This document shows, piece after piece, positions 28,401 through 43,400 of a stretch of 64,000 nucleotides of DNA; the stretch's first letter is position 1, and every line of letters begins with the position of its first letter. Source of the stretch: Ryuthela nishihirai. Its lineage: Eukaryota > Arthropoda > Arachnida > Araneae > Heptathelidae. The stretch is from positions 22,838 through 86,837 of the forward strand of contig JAWZYU010000686.1 in NCBI GenBank assembly GCA_038380435.1, given 5' to 3'. The position numbers and the translations under genes were made by a program. Under the pieces are notes generated by a model. It made no database searches and was not told where the DNA came from. It saw only the letters and a list, made by a program, of their open reading frames with translations.

Positions 28401-31400
28401 TGAATTGCAATTTTTTTTTTTTTTTATCTGTTACTACCAAATACCTGTTTTTGGACTTTGGACCCCTTCCTATGGGGACTTTGGGCGAGGTCACTTTATG
28501 GTCACTTAGGGGGGACCGGGATACACACTTTGTCACCGCTAGGGGGCGCTCATCCACCGGGAAGGGTCTGTTTTTTGCGTTCAAAGTGGCACACTTCGTC
28601 GCCGTTTTCTACTAAGGGGGCGTGGTTTGGGGGCGGACCAATGGGGTGTGTTTGTAGGCCCCTTGGGGGGACACCTGGGGGTCACTTTAGATTGGTCACT
28701 TTCCCGCCCTTTCTAGGAGAAATTTGGACCTGAAGTTGGCACACTTTTCCTTGATTTTGGGCAACATACTGTACTTTTGGGCTATACTAGGGTATAGCTT
28801 AGACTTCACTTTGTTTCACTACGTCGCCCTTTTTTCGATTTTTTTTTTTTTTTTTTCCCTCTGGGGGCACTTTTGTGCGTGACCTTTAGGTCGTTTTTTG
28901 GTGGTCTCTAGGGGGTCACTTTCGGTGACCTTTGACCCCAAGGGGGGTCTCGTTGACCTCTAGCCTGGGGTCACTTCCGGTCACTTTCTATCGATTAGGG
29001 TACTCTCTCTCTCTCTCTCTGTTCTCTACCCTGCCTTTAGCTTGGGTCTCTTTCTGAAATTGCCTTTGAATACAGTGCTTGACTGACTACTAGGTCTCTT
29101 GCTTTACTTGCAGCCTTTGCCTATGGATTCATTTGGATTGCCTTCAGAAGCATGGTTTTGCTACGTTTCTGGCTTGGCTCTGTACAATTCCTTGAAGTTT
29201 CATTACAACCCAAACCCTGGGTTTGGCTCTATTTTAGGAAAACAAAAATTACGATAACTCTGGACTTTTTGGACTTTTTGGACTTTTTTTTTTTTCAGGG
29301 TTTCTTCCTCCGCTCTAGCCTCCCTCTGGTCACTTTTTTTTCTACCTGGGGGGTCTCTTTTTTTTTTTATTCGCTTGTAAATTCTAGCGTTTTTTAGCCT
29401 ACCTTAGAGCTCACTTTTGGTGACTTTTTTTGGATCAGATCTTAGTGTGTCTCGTCCCCTTTCTGTTGATGTGCTTTTTGACTCTCTATCTGCTTTTTTT
29501 GATTTTTGATGATTTTTGGAACATTTTGTGTTTTGAAGCTTTTTAGGCTTACGAGTCTCATTGGATAACATGGCAAACTATACTGATTACGTTCTCACTT
29601 GGCCTGCTCAGTCTGGGGCGTTTTTTATACTGCGGACCACTGATTCACATTAGAGGGGATTGTGTCCTTCTACCTGATTGGTCATTTCTATAGATCGGGG
29701 TCTTTTTGTCCTCTCAGAGGTCCGATTGCGTTTTTTGACACTTTTGGGCACTTTTTGGCTAATATCTCTGGAGTGGGTCACTTTTTGGCGATTTTGACGC
29801 TTGAATCGGGTTCCTAGCGCTGGATTACCTGGGTGTAGCTTTTGAAACTTTGAGATTTGGTCTCTTAGAACCGATTTTAGACCTATTTTCAGTTTTTCAT
29901 TGATTTTGGCTATTTCTCGCTTGTGACGTCATCTCTGCATAGTTGTGGTTTTGAACTTTCCTTATCACCTTGTGCTTTCTTGTCTTCTGAGTCTTCCTAT
30001 CACTTTTTTTTTCCGTTTTGGTCTTTTTTTCTATTTTTGGTGAATTTTTGACTTTTCTCTGCTACTCTCTTGACTTGAAGCGGCAATATTTTTTTTTTTT
30101 TTTTTTTTTCCCTATAGAAAGGGTCTGTTTGTCACGGTTAAACCGCTATTTAGTGGGCGGGAGTCATTTCTAGGGTCACTTTTACTATTTTGGAGACTGC
30201 ATCACTACAAAGATTCGTTCTTACTTGGCCTGCTCCCTTTGGGGCGTTTTTTATACTGCGGACCACTGATTCTTGTGGACAGAGGGTTCACCCTGGTTTT
30301 GAATTGTGCTGTGGTCACTTGAAACTGTCTTTTTCTGCTGTTTTGTGACTGTTTTGCCTTTTTCGCTTGAATTGCAATTTTTTTTTTTTTTTATCTGTTA
30401 CTACCAAATACCTGTTTTTGGACTTTGGACCCCTTCCTATGGGGACTTTGGGCGAGGTCACTTTATGGTCACTTAGGGGGGACCGGGATACACACTTTGT
30501 CACCGCTAGGGGGCGCTCATCCACCGGGAAGGGTCTGTTTTTTGCGTTCAAAGTGGCACACTTCGTCGCCGTTTTCTACTAAGGGGGCGTGGTTTGGGGG
30601 CGGACCAATGGGGTGTGTTTGTAGGCCCCTTGGGGGGACACCTGGGGGTCACTTTAGATTGGTCACTTTCCCGCCCTTTCTAGGAGAAATTTGGACCTGA
30701 AGTTGGCACACTTTTCCTTGATTTTGGGCAACATACTGTACTTTTGGGCTATACTAGGGTATAGCTTAGACTTCACTTTGTTTCACTACGTCGCCCTTTT
30801 TTCGATTTTTTTTTTTTTTTTTTCCCTCTGGGGGCACTTTTGTGCGTGACCTTTAGGTCGTTTTTTGGTGGTCTCTAGGGGGTCACTTTCGGTGACCTTT
30901 GACCCCAAGGGGGGTCTCGTTGACCTCTAGCCTGGGGTCACTTCCGGTCACTTTCTATCGATTAGGGTACTCTCTCTCTCTCTCTCTGTTCTCTACCCTG
31001 CCTTTAGCTTGGGTCTCTTTCTGAAATTGCCTTTGAATACAGTGCTTGACTGACTACTAGGTCTCTTGCTTTACTTGCAGCCTTTGCCTATGGATTCATT
31101 TGGATTGCCTTCAGAAGCATGGTTTTGCTACGTTTCTGGCTTGGCTCTGTACAATTCCTTGAAGTTTCATTACAACCCAAACCCTGGGTTTGGCTCTATT
31201 TTAGGAAAACAAAAATTACGATAACTCTGGACTTTTTGGACTTTTTGGACTTTTTTTTTTTTCAGGGTTTCTTCCTCCGCTCTAGCCTCCCTCTGGTCAC
31301 TTTTTTTTCTACCTGGGGGGTCTCTTTTTTTTTTTATTCGCTTGTAAATTCTAGCGTTTTTTAGCCTACCTTAGAGCTCACTTTTGGTGACTTTTTTTGG

Positions 31401-34400
31401 ATCAGATCTTAGTGTGTCTCGTCCCCTTTCTGTTGATGTGCTTTTTGACTCTCTATCTGCTTTTTTTGATTTTTGATGATTTTTGGAACATTTTGTGTTT
31501 TGAAGCTTTTTAGGCTTACGAGTCTCATTGGATAACATGGCAAACTATACTGATTACGTTCTCACTTGGCCTGCTCAGTCTGGGGCGTTTTTTATACTGC
31601 GGACCACTGATTCACATTAGAGGGGATTGTGTCCTTCTACCTGATTGGTCATTTCTATAGATCGGGGTCTTTTTGTCCTCTCAGAGGTCCGATTGCGTTT
31701 TTTGACACTTTTGGGCACTTTTTGGCTAATATCTCTGGAGTGGGTCACTTTTTGGCGATTTTGACGCTTGAATCGGGTTCCTAGCGCTGGATTACCTGGG
31801 TGTAGCTTTTGAAACTTTGAGATTTGGTCTCTTAGAACCGATTTTAGACCTATTTTCAGTTTTTCATTGATTTTGGCTATTTCTCGCTTGTGACGTCATC
31901 TCTGCATAGTTGTGGTTTTGAACTTTCCTTATCACCTTGTGCTTTCTTGTCTTCTGAGTCTTCCTATCACTTTTTTTTTCCGTTTTGGTCTTTTTTTCTA
32001 TTTTTGGTGAATTTTTGACTTTTCTCTGCTACTCTCTTGACTTGAAGCGGCAATATTTTTTTTTTTTTTTTTTTTTCCCTATAGAAAGGGTCTGTTTGTC
32101 ACGGTTAAACCGCTATTTAGTGGGCGGGAGTCATTTCTAGGGTCACTTTTACTATTTTGGAGACTGCATCACTACAAAGATTCGTTCTTACTTGGCCTGC
32201 TCCCTTTGGGGCGTTTTTTATACTGCGGACCACTGATTCTTGTGGACAGAGGGTTCACCCTGGTTTTGAATTGTGCTGTGGTCACTTGAAACTGTCTTTT
32301 TCTGCTGTTTTGTGACTGTTTTGCCTTTTTCGCTTGAATTGCAATTTTTTTTTTTTTTTATCTGTTACTACCAAATACCTGTTTTTGGACTTTGGACCCC
32401 TTCCTATGGGGACTTTGGGCGAGGTCACTTTATGGTCACTTAGGGGGGACCGGGATACACACTTTGTCACCGCTAGGGGGCGCTCATCCACCGGGAAGGG
32501 TCTGTTTTTTGCGTTCAAAGTGGCACACTTCGTCGCCGTTTTCTACTAAGGGGGCGTGGTTTGGGGGCGGACCAATGGGGTGTGTTTGTAGGCCCCTTGG
32601 GGGGACACCTGGGGGTCACTTTAGATTGGTCACTTTCCCGCCCTTTCTAGGAGAAATTTGGACCTGAAGTTGGCACACTTTTCCTTGATTTTGGGCAACA
32701 TACTGTACTTTTGGGCTATACTAGGGTATAGCTTAGACTTCACTTTGTTTCACTACGTCGCCCTTTTTTCGATTTTTTTTTTTTTTTTTTCCCTCTGGGG
32801 GCACTTTTGTGCGTGACCTTTAGGTCGTTTTTTGGTGGTCTCTAGGGGGTCACTTTCGGTGACCTTTGACCCCAAGGGGGGTCTCGTTGACCTCTAGCCT
32901 GGGGTCACTTCCGGTCACTTTCTATCGATTAGGGTACTCTCTCTCTCTCTCTCTGTTCTCTACCCTGCCTTTAGCTTGGGTCTCTTTCTGAAATTGCCTT
33001 TGAATACAGTGCTTGACTGACTACTAGGTCTCTTGCTTTACTTGCAGCCTTTGCCTATGGATTCATTTGGATTGCCTTCAGAAGCATGGTTTTGCTACGT
33101 TTCTGGCTTGGCTCTGTACAATTCCTTGAAGTTTCATTACAACCCAAACCCTGGGTTTGGCTCTATTTTAGGAAAACAAAAATTACGATAACTCTGGACT
33201 TTTTGGACTTTTTGGACTTTTTTTTTTTTCAGGGTTTCTTCCTCCGCTCTAGCCTCCCTCTGGTCACTTTTTTTTCTACCTGGGGGGTCTCTTTTTTTTT
33301 TTATTCGCTTGTAAATTCTAGCGTTTTTTAGCCTACCTTAGAGCTCACTTTTGGTGACTTTTTTTGGATCAGATCTTAGTGTGTCTCGTCCCCTTTCTGT
33401 TGATGTGCTTTTTGACTCTCTATCTGCTTTTTTTGATTTTTGATGATTTTTGGAACATTTTGTGTTTTGAAGCTTTTTAGGCTTACGAGTCTCATTGGAT
33501 AACATGGCAAACTATACTGATTACGTTCTCACTTGGCCTGCTCAGTCTGGGGCGTTTTTTATACTGCGGACCACTGATTCACATTAGAGGGGATTGTGTC
33601 CTTCTACCTGATTGGTCATTTCTATAGATCGGGGTCTTTTTGTCCTCTCAGAGGTCCGATTGCGTTTTTTGACACTTTTGGGCACTTTTTGGCTAATATC
33701 TCTGGAGTGGGTCACTTTTTGGCGATTTTGACGCTTGAATCGGGTTCCTAGCGCTGGATTACCTGGGTGTAGCTTTTGAAACTTTGAGATTTGGTCTCTT
33801 AGAACCGATTTTAGACCTATTTTCAGTTTTTCATTGATTTTGGCTATTTCTCGCTTGTGACGTCATCTCTGCATAGTTGTGGTTTTGAACTTTCCTTATC
33901 ACCTTGTGCTTTCTTGTCTTCTGAGTCTTCCTATCACTTTTTTTTTCCGTTTTGGTCTTTTTTTCTATTTTTGGTGAATTTTTGACTTTTCTCTGCTACT
34001 CTCTTGACTTGAAGCGGCAATATTTTTTTTTTTTTTTTTTTTTCCCTATAGAAAGGGTCTGTTTGTCACGGTTAAACCGCTATTTAGTGGGCGGGAGTCA
34101 TTTCTAGGGTCACTTTTACTATTTTGGAGACTGCATCACTACAAAGATTCGTTCTTACTTGGCCTGCTCCCTTTGGGGCGTTTTTTATACTGCGGACCAC
34201 TGATTCTTGTGGACAGAGGGTTCACCCTGGTTTTGAATTGTGCTGTGGTCACTTGAAACTGTCTTTTTCTGCTGTTTTGTGACTGTTTTGCCTTTTTCGC
34301 TTGAATTGCAATTTTTTTTTTTTTTTATCTGTTACTACCAAATACCTGTTTTTGGACTTTGGACCCCTTCCTATGGGGACTTTGGGCGAGGTCACTTTAT

Positions 34401-37400
34401 GGTCACTTAGGGGGGACCGGGATACACACTTTGTCACCGCTAGGGGGCGCTCATCCACCGGGAAGGGTCTGTTTTTTGCGTTCAAAGTGGCACACTTCGT
34501 CGCCGTTTTCTACTAAGGGGGCGTGGTTTGGGGGCGGACCAATGGGGTGTGTTTGTAGGCCCCTTGGGGGGACACCTGGGGGTCACTTTAGATTGGTCAC
34601 TTTCCCGCCCTTTCTAGGAGAAATTTGGACCTGAAGTTGGCACACTTTTCCTTGATTTTGGGCAACATACTGTACTTTTGGGCTATACTAGGGTATAGCT
34701 TAGACTTCACTTTGTTTCACTACGTCGCCCTTTTTTCGATTTTTTTTTTTTTTTTTTCCCTCTGGGGGCACTTTTGTGCGTGACCTTTAGGTCGTTTTTT
34801 GGTGGTCTCTAGGGGGTCACTTTCGGTGACCTTTGACCCCAAGGGGGGTCTCGTTGACCTCTAGCCTGGGGTCACTTCCGGTCACTTTCTATCGATTAGG
34901 GTACTCTCTCTCTCTCTCTCTGTTCTCTACCCTGCCTTTAGCTTGGGTCTCTTTCTGAAATTGCCTTTGAATACAGTGCTTGACTGACTACTAGGTCTCT
35001 TGCTTTACTTGCAGCCTTTGCCTATGGATTCATTTGGATTGCCTTCAGAAGCATGGTTTTGCTACGTTTCTGGCTTGGCTCTGTACAATTCCTTGAAGTT
35101 TCATTACAACCCAAACCCTGGGTTTGGCTCTATTTTAGGAAAACAAAAATTACGATAACTCTGGACTTTTTGGACTTTTTGGACTTTTTTTTTTTTCAGG
35201 GTTTCTTCCTCCGCTCTAGCCTCCCTCTGGTCACTTTTTTTTCTACCTGGGGGGTCTCTTTTTTTTTTTATTCGCTTGTAAATTCTAGCGTTTTTTAGCC
35301 TACCTTAGAGCTCACTTTTGGTGACTTTTTTTGGATCAGATCTTAGTGTGTCTCGTCCCCTTTCTGTTGATGTGCTTTTTGACTCTCTATCTGCTTTTTT
35401 TGATTTTTGATGATTTTTGGAACATTTTGTGTTTTGAAGCTTTTTAGGCTTACGAGTCTCATTGGATAACATGGCAAACTATACTGATTACGTTCTCACT
35501 TGGCCTGCTCAGTCTGGGGCGTTTTTTATACTGCGGACCACTGATTCACATTAGAGGGGATTGTGTCCTTCTACCTGATTGGTCATTTCTATAGATCGGG
35601 GTCTTTTTGTCCTCTCAGAGGTCCGATTGCGTTTTTTGACACTTTTGGGCACTTTTTGGCTAATATCTCTGGAGTGGGTCACTTTTTGGCGATTTTGACG
35701 CTTGAATCGGGTTCCTAGCGCTGGATTACCTGGGTGTAGCTTTTGAAACTTTGAGATTTGGTCTCTTAGAACCGATTTTAGACCTATTTTCAGTTTTTCA
35801 TTGATTTTGGCTATTTCTCGCTTGTGACGTCATCTCTGCATAGTTGTGGTTTTGAACTTTCCTTATCACCTTGTGCTTTCTTGTCTTCTGAGTCTTCCTA
35901 TCACTTTTTTTTTCCGTTTTGGTCTTTTTTTCTATTTTTGGTGAATTTTTGACTTTTCTCTGCTACTCTCTTGACTTGAAGCGGCAATATTTTTTTTTTT
36001 TTTTTTTTTTCCCTATAGAAAGGGTCTGTTTGTCACGGTTAAACCGCTATTTAGTGGGCGGGAGTCATTTCTAGGGTCACTTTTACTATTTTGGAGACTG
36101 CATCACTACAAAGATTCGTTCTTACTTGGCCTGCTCCCTTTGGGGCGTTTTTTATACTGCGGACCACTGATTCTTGTGGACAGAGGGTTCACCCTGGTTT
36201 TGAATTGTGCTGTGGTCACTTGAAACTGTCTTTTTCTGCTGTTTTGTGACTGTTTTGCCTTTTTCGCTTGAATTGCAATTTTTTTTTTTTTTTATCTGTT
36301 ACTACCAAATACCTGTTTTTGGACTTTGGACCCCTTCCTATGGGGACTTTGGGCGAGGTCACTTTATGGTCACTTAGGGGGGACCGGGATACACACTTTG
36401 TCACCGCTAGGGGGCGCTCATCCACCGGGAAGGGTCTGTTTTTTGCGTTCAAAGTGGCACACTTCGTCGCCGTTTTCTACTAAGGGGGCGTGGTTTGGGG
36501 GCGGACCAATGGGGTGTGTTTGTAGGCCCCTTGGGGGGACACCTGGGGGTCACTTTAGATTGGTCACTTTCCCGCCCTTTCTAGGAGAAATTTGGACCTG
36601 AAGTTGGCACACTTTTCCTTGATTTTGGGCAACATACTGTACTTTTGGGCTATACTAGGGTATAGCTTAGACTTCACTTTGTTTCACTACGTCGCCCTTT
36701 TTTCGATTTTTTTTTTTTTTTTTTCCCTCTGGGGGCACTTTTGTGCGTGACCTTTAGGTCGTTTTTTGGTGGTCTCTAGGGGGTCACTTTCGGTGACCTT
36801 TGACCCCAAGGGGGGTCTCGTTGACCTCTAGCCTGGGGTCACTTCCGGTCACTTTCTATCGATTAGGGTACTCTCTCTCTCTCTCTCTGTTCTCTACCCT
36901 GCCTTTAGCTTGGGTCTCTTTCTGAAATTGCCTTTGAATACAGTGCTTGACTGACTACTAGGTCTCTTGCTTTACTTGCAGCCTTTGCCTATGGATTCAT
37001 TTGGATTGCCTTCAGAAGCATGGTTTTGCTACGTTTCTGGCTTGGCTCTGTACAATTCCTTGAAGTTTCATTACAACCCAAACCCTGGGTTTGGCTCTAT
37101 TTTAGGAAAACAAAAATTACGATAACTCTGGACTTTTTGGACTTTTTGGACTTTTTTTTTTTTCAGGGTTTCTTCCTCCGCTCTAGCCTCCCTCTGGTCA
37201 CTTTTTTTTCTACCTGGGGGGTCTCTTTTTTTTTTTATTCGCTTGTAAATTCTAGCGTTTTTTAGCCTACCTTAGAGCTCACTTTTGGTGACTTTTTTTG
37301 GATCAGATCTTAGTGTGTCTCGTCCCCTTTCTGTTGATGTGCTTTTTGACTCTCTATCTGCTTTTTTTGATTTTTGATGATTTTTGGAACATTTTGTGTT

Positions 37401-40400
37401 TTGAAGCTTTTTAGGCTTACGAGTCTCATTGGATAACATGGCAAACTATACTGATTACGTTCTCACTTGGCCTGCTCAGTCTGGGGCGTTTTTTATACTG
37501 CGGACCACTGATTCACATTAGAGGGGATTGTGTCCTTCTACCTGATTGGTCATTTCTATAGATCGGGGTCTTTTTGTCCTCTCAGAGGTCCGATTGCGTT
37601 TTTTGACACTTTTGGGCACTTTTTGGCTAATATCTCTGGAGTGGGTCACTTTTTGGCGATTTTGACGCTTGAATCGGGTTCCTAGCGCTGGATTACCTGG
37701 GTGTAGCTTTTGAAACTTTGAGATTTGGTCTCTTAGAACCGATTTTAGACCTATTTTCAGTTTTTCATTGATTTTGGCTATTTCTCGCTTGTGACGTCAT
37801 CTCTGCATAGTTGTGGTTTTGAACTTTCCTTATCACCTTGTGCTTTCTTGTCTTCTGAGTCTTCCTATCACTTTTTTTTTCCGTTTTGGTCTTTTTTTCT
37901 ATTTTTGGTGAATTTTTGACTTTTCTCTGCTACTCTCTTGACTTGAAGCGGCAATATTTTTTTTTTTTTTTTTTTTTCCCTATAGAAAGGGTCTGTTTGT
38001 CACGGTTAAACCGCTATTTAGTGGGCGGGAGTCATTTCTAGGGTCACTTTTACTATTTTGGAGACTGCATCACTACAAAGATTCGTTCTTACTTGGCCTG
38101 CTCCCTTTGGGGCGTTTTTTATACTGCGGACCACTGATTCTTGTGGACAGAGGGTTCACCCTGGTTTTGAATTGTGCTGTGGTCACTTGAAACTGTCTTT
38201 TTCTGCTGTTTTGTGACTGTTTTGCCTTTTTCGCTTGAATTGCAATTTTTTTTTTTTTTTATCTGTTACTACCAAATACCTGTTTTTGGACTTTGGACCC
38301 CTTCCTATGGGGACTTTGGGCGAGGTCACTTTATGGTCACTTAGGGGGGACCGGGATACACACTTTGTCACCGCTAGGGGGCGCTCATCCACCGGGAAGG
38401 GTCTGTTTTTTGCGTTCAAAGTGGCACACTTCGTCGCCGTTTTCTACTAAGGGGGCGTGGTTTGGGGGCGGACCAATGGGGTGTGTTTGTAGGCCCCTTG
38501 GGGGGACACCTGGGGGTCACTTTAGATTGGTCACTTTCCCGCCCTTTCTAGGAGAAATTTGGACCTGAAGTTGGCACACTTTTCCTTGATTTTGGGCAAC
38601 ATACTGTACTTTTGGGCTATACTAGGGTATAGCTTAGACTTCACTTTGTTTCACTACGTCGCCCTTTTTTCGATTTTTTTTTTTTTTTTTTCCCTCTGGG
38701 GGCACTTTTGTGCGTGACCTTTAGGTCGTTTTTTGGTGGTCTCTAGGGGGTCACTTTCGGTGACCTTTGACCCCAAGGGGGGTCTCGTTGACCTCTAGCC
38801 TGGGGTCACTTCCGGTCACTTTCTATCGATTAGGGTACTCTCTCTCTCTCTCTCTGTTCTCTACCCTGCCTTTAGCTTGGGTCTCTTTCTGAAATTGCCT
38901 TTGAATACAGTGCTTGACTGACTACTAGGTCTCTTGCTTTACTTGCAGCCTTTGCCTATGGATTCATTTGGATTGCCTTCAGAAGCATGGTTTTGCTACG
39001 TTTCTGGCTTGGCTCTGTACAATTCCTTGAAGTTTCATTACAACCCAAACCCTGGGTTTGGCTCTATTTTAGGAAAACAAAAATTACGATAACTCTGGAC
39101 TTTTTGGACTTTTTGGACTTTTTTTTTTTTCAGGGTTTCTTCCTCCGCTCTAGCCTCCCTCTGGTCACTTTTTTTTCTACCTGGGGGGTCTCTTTTTTTT
39201 TTTATTCGCTTGTAAATTCTAGCGTTTTTTAGCCTACCTTAGAGCTCACTTTTGGTGACTTTTTTTGGATCAGATCTTAGTGTGTCTCGTCCCCTTTCTG
39301 TTGATGTGCTTTTTGACTCTCTATCTGCTTTTTTTGATTTTTGATGATTTTTGGAACATTTTGTGTTTTGAAGCTTTTTAGGCTTACGAGTCTCATTGGA
39401 TAACATGGCAAACTATACTGATTACGTTCTCACTTGGCCTGCTCAGTCTGGGGCGTTTTTTATACTGCGGACCACTGATTCACATTAGAGGGGATTGTGT
39501 CCTTCTACCTGATTGGTCATTTCTATAGATCGGGGTCTTTTTGTCCTCTCAGAGGTCCGATTGCGTTTTTTGACACTTTTGGGCACTTTTTGGCTAATAT
39601 CTCTGGAGTGGGTCACTTTTTGGCGATTTTGACGCTTGAATCGGGTTCCTAGCGCTGGATTACCTGGGTGTAGCTTTTGAAACTTTGAGATTTGGTCTCT
39701 TAGAACCGATTTTAGACCTATTTTCAGTTTTTCATTGATTTTGGCTATTTCTCGCTTGTGACGTCATCTCTGCATAGTTGTGGTTTTGAACTTTCCTTAT
39801 CACCTTGTGCTTTCTTGTCTTCTGAGTCTTCCTATCACTTTTTTTTTCCGTTTTGGTCTTTTTTTCTATTTTTGGTGAATTTTTGACTTTTCTCTGCTAC
39901 TCTCTTGACTTGAAGCGGCAATATTTTTTTTTTTTTTTTTTTTTCCCTATAGAAAGGGTCTGTTTGTCACGGTTAAACCGCTATTTAGTGGGCGGGAGTC
40001 ATTTCTAGGGTCACTTTTACTATTTTGGAGACTGCATCACTACAAAGATTCGTTCTTACTTGGCCTGCTCCCTTTGGGGCGTTTTTTATACTGCGGACCA
40101 CTGATTCTTGTGGACAGAGGGTTCACCCTGGTTTTGAATTGTGCTGTGGTCACTTGAAACTGTCTTTTTCTGCTGTTTTGTGACTGTTTTGCCTTTTTCG
40201 CTTGAATTGCAATTTTTTTTTTTTTTTATCTGTTACTACCAAATACCTGTTTTTGGACTTTGGACCCCTTCCTATGGGGACTTTGGGCGAGGTCACTTTA
40301 TGGTCACTTAGGGGGGACCGGGATACACACTTTGTCACCGCTAGGGGGCGCTCATCCACCGGGAAGGGTCTGTTTTTTGCGTTCAAAGTGGCACACTTCG

Positions 40401-43400
40401 TCGCCGTTTTCTACTAAGGGGGCGTGGTTTGGGGGCGGACCAATGGGGTGTGTTTGTAGGCCCCTTGGGGGGACACCTGGGGGTCACTTTAGATTGGTCA
40501 CTTTCCCGCCCTTTCTAGGAGAAATTTGGACCTGAAGTTGGCACACTTTTCCTTGATTTTGGGCAACATACTGTACTTTTGGGCTATACTAGGGTATAGC
40601 TTAGACTTCACTTTGTTTCACTACGTCGCCCTTTTTTCGATTTTTTTTTTTTTTTTTTCCCTCTGGGGGCACTTTTGTGCGTGACCTTTAGGTCGTTTTT
40701 TGGTGGTCTCTAGGGGGTCACTTTCGGTGACCTTTGACCCCAAGGGGGGTCTCGTTGACCTCTAGCCTGGGGTCACTTCCGGTCACTTTCTATCGATTAG
40801 GGTACTCTCTCTCTCTCTCTCTGTTCTCTACCCTGCCTTTAGCTTGGGTCTCTTTCTGAAATTGCCTTTGAATACAGTGCTTGACTGACTACTAGGTCTC
40901 TTGCTTTACTTGCAGCCTTTGCCTATGGATTCATTTGGATTGCCTTCAGAAGCATGGTTTTGCTACGTTTCTGGCTTGGCTCTGTACAATTCCTTGAAGT
41001 TTCATTACAACCCAAACCCTGGGTTTGGCTCTATTTTAGGAAAACAAAAATTACGATAACTCTGGACTTTTTGGACTTTTTGGACTTTTTTTTTTTTCAG
41101 GGTTTCTTCCTCCGCTCTAGCCTCCCTCTGGTCACTTTTTTTTCTACCTGGGGGGTCTCTTTTTTTTTTTATTCGCTTGTAAATTCTAGCGTTTTTTAGC
41201 CTACCTTAGAGCTCACTTTTGGTGACTTTTTTTGGATCAGATCTTAGTGTGTCTCGTCCCCTTTCTGTTGATGTGCTTTTTGACTCTCTATCTGCTTTTT
41301 TTGATTTTTGATGATTTTTGGAACATTTTGTGTTTTGAAGCTTTTTAGGCTTACGAGTCTCATTGGATAACATGGCAAACTATACTGATTACGTTCTCAC
41401 TTGGCCTGCTCAGTCTGGGGCGTTTTTTATACTGCGGACCACTGATTCACATTAGAGGGGATTGTGTCCTTCTACCTGATTGGTCATTTCTATAGATCGG
41501 GGTCTTTTTGTCCTCTCAGAGGTCCGATTGCGTTTTTTGACACTTTTGGGCACTTTTTGGCTAATATCTCTGGAGTGGGTCACTTTTTGGCGATTTTGAC
41601 GCTTGAATCGGGTTCCTAGCGCTGGATTACCTGGGTGTAGCTTTTGAAACTTTGAGATTTGGTCTCTTAGAACCGATTTTAGACCTATTTTCAGTTTTTC
41701 ATTGATTTTGGCTATTTCTCGCTTGTGACGTCATCTCTGCATAGTTGTGGTTTTGAACTTTCCTTATCACCTTGTGCTTTCTTGTCTTCTGAGTCTTCCT
41801 ATCACTTTTTTTTTCCGTTTTGGTCTTTTTTTCTATTTTTGGTGAATTTTTGACTTTTCTCTGCTACTCTCTTGACTTGAAGCGGCAATATTTTTTTTTT
41901 TTTTTTTTTTTCCCTATAGAAAGGGTCTGTTTGTCACGGTTAAACCGCTATTTAGTGGGCGGGAGTCATTTCTAGGGTCACTTTTACTATTTTGGAGACT
42001 GCATCACTACAAAGATTCGTTCTTACTTGGCCTGCTCCCTTTGGGGCGTTTTTTATACTGCGGACCACTGATTCTTGTGGACAGAGGGTTCACCCTGGTT
42101 TTGAATTGTGCTGTGGTCACTTGAAACTGTCTTTTTCTGCTGTTTTGTGACTGTTTTGCCTTTTTCGCTTGAATTGCAATTTTTTTTTTTTTTTATCTGT
42201 TACTACCAAATACCTGTTTTTGGACTTTGGACCCCTTCCTATGGGGACTTTGGGCGAGGTCACTTTATGGTCACTTAGGGGGGACCGGGATACACACTTT
42301 GTCACCGCTAGGGGGCGCTCATCCACCGGGAAGGGTCTGTTTTTTGCGTTCAAAGTGGCACACTTCGTCGCCGTTTTCTACTAAGGGGGCGTGGTTTGGG
42401 GGCGGACCAATGGGGTGTGTTTGTAGGCCCCTTGGGGGGACACCTGGGGGTCACTTTAGATTGGTCACTTTCCCGCCCTTTCTAGGAGAAATTTGGACCT
42501 GAAGTTGGCACACTTTTCCTTGATTTTGGGCAACATACTGTACTTTTGGGCTATACTAGGGTATAGCTTAGACTTCACTTTGTTTCACTACGTCGCCCTT
42601 TTTTCGATTTTTTTTTTTTTTTTTTCCCTCTGGGGGCACTTTTGTGCGTGACCTTTAGGTCGTTTTTTGGTGGTCTCTAGGGGGTCACTTTCGGTGACCT
42701 TTGACCCCAAGGGGGGTCTCGTTGACCTCTAGCCTGGGGTCACTTCCGGTCACTTTCTATCGATTAGGGTACTCTCTCTCTCTCTCTCTGTTCTCTACCC
42801 TGCCTTTAGCTTGGGTCTCTTTCTGAAATTGCCTTTGAATACAGTGCTTGACTGACTACTAGGTCTCTTGCTTTACTTGCAGCCTTTGCCTATGGATTCA
42901 TTTGGATTGCCTTCAGAAGCATGGTTTTGCTACGTTTCTGGCTTGGCTCTGTACAATTCCTTGAAGTTTCATTACAACCCAAACCCTGGGTTTGGCTCTA
43001 TTTTAGGAAAACAAAAATTACGATAACTCTGGACTTTTTGGACTTTTTGGACTTTTTTTTTTTTCAGGGTTTCTTCCTCCGCTCTAGCCTCCCTCTGGTC
43101 ACTTTTTTTTCTACCTGGGGGGTCTCTTTTTTTTTTTATTCGCTTGTAAATTCTAGCGTTTTTTAGCCTACCTTAGAGCTCACTTTTGGTGACTTTTTTT
43201 GGATCAGATCTTAGTGTGTCTCGTCCCCTTTCTGTTGATGTGCTTTTTGACTCTCTATCTGCTTTTTTTGATTTTTGATGATTTTTGGAACATTTTGTGT
43301 TTTGAAGCTTTTTAGGCTTACGAGTCTCATTGGATAACATGGCAAACTATACTGATTACGTTCTCACTTGGCCTGCTCAGTCTGGGGCGTTTTTTATACT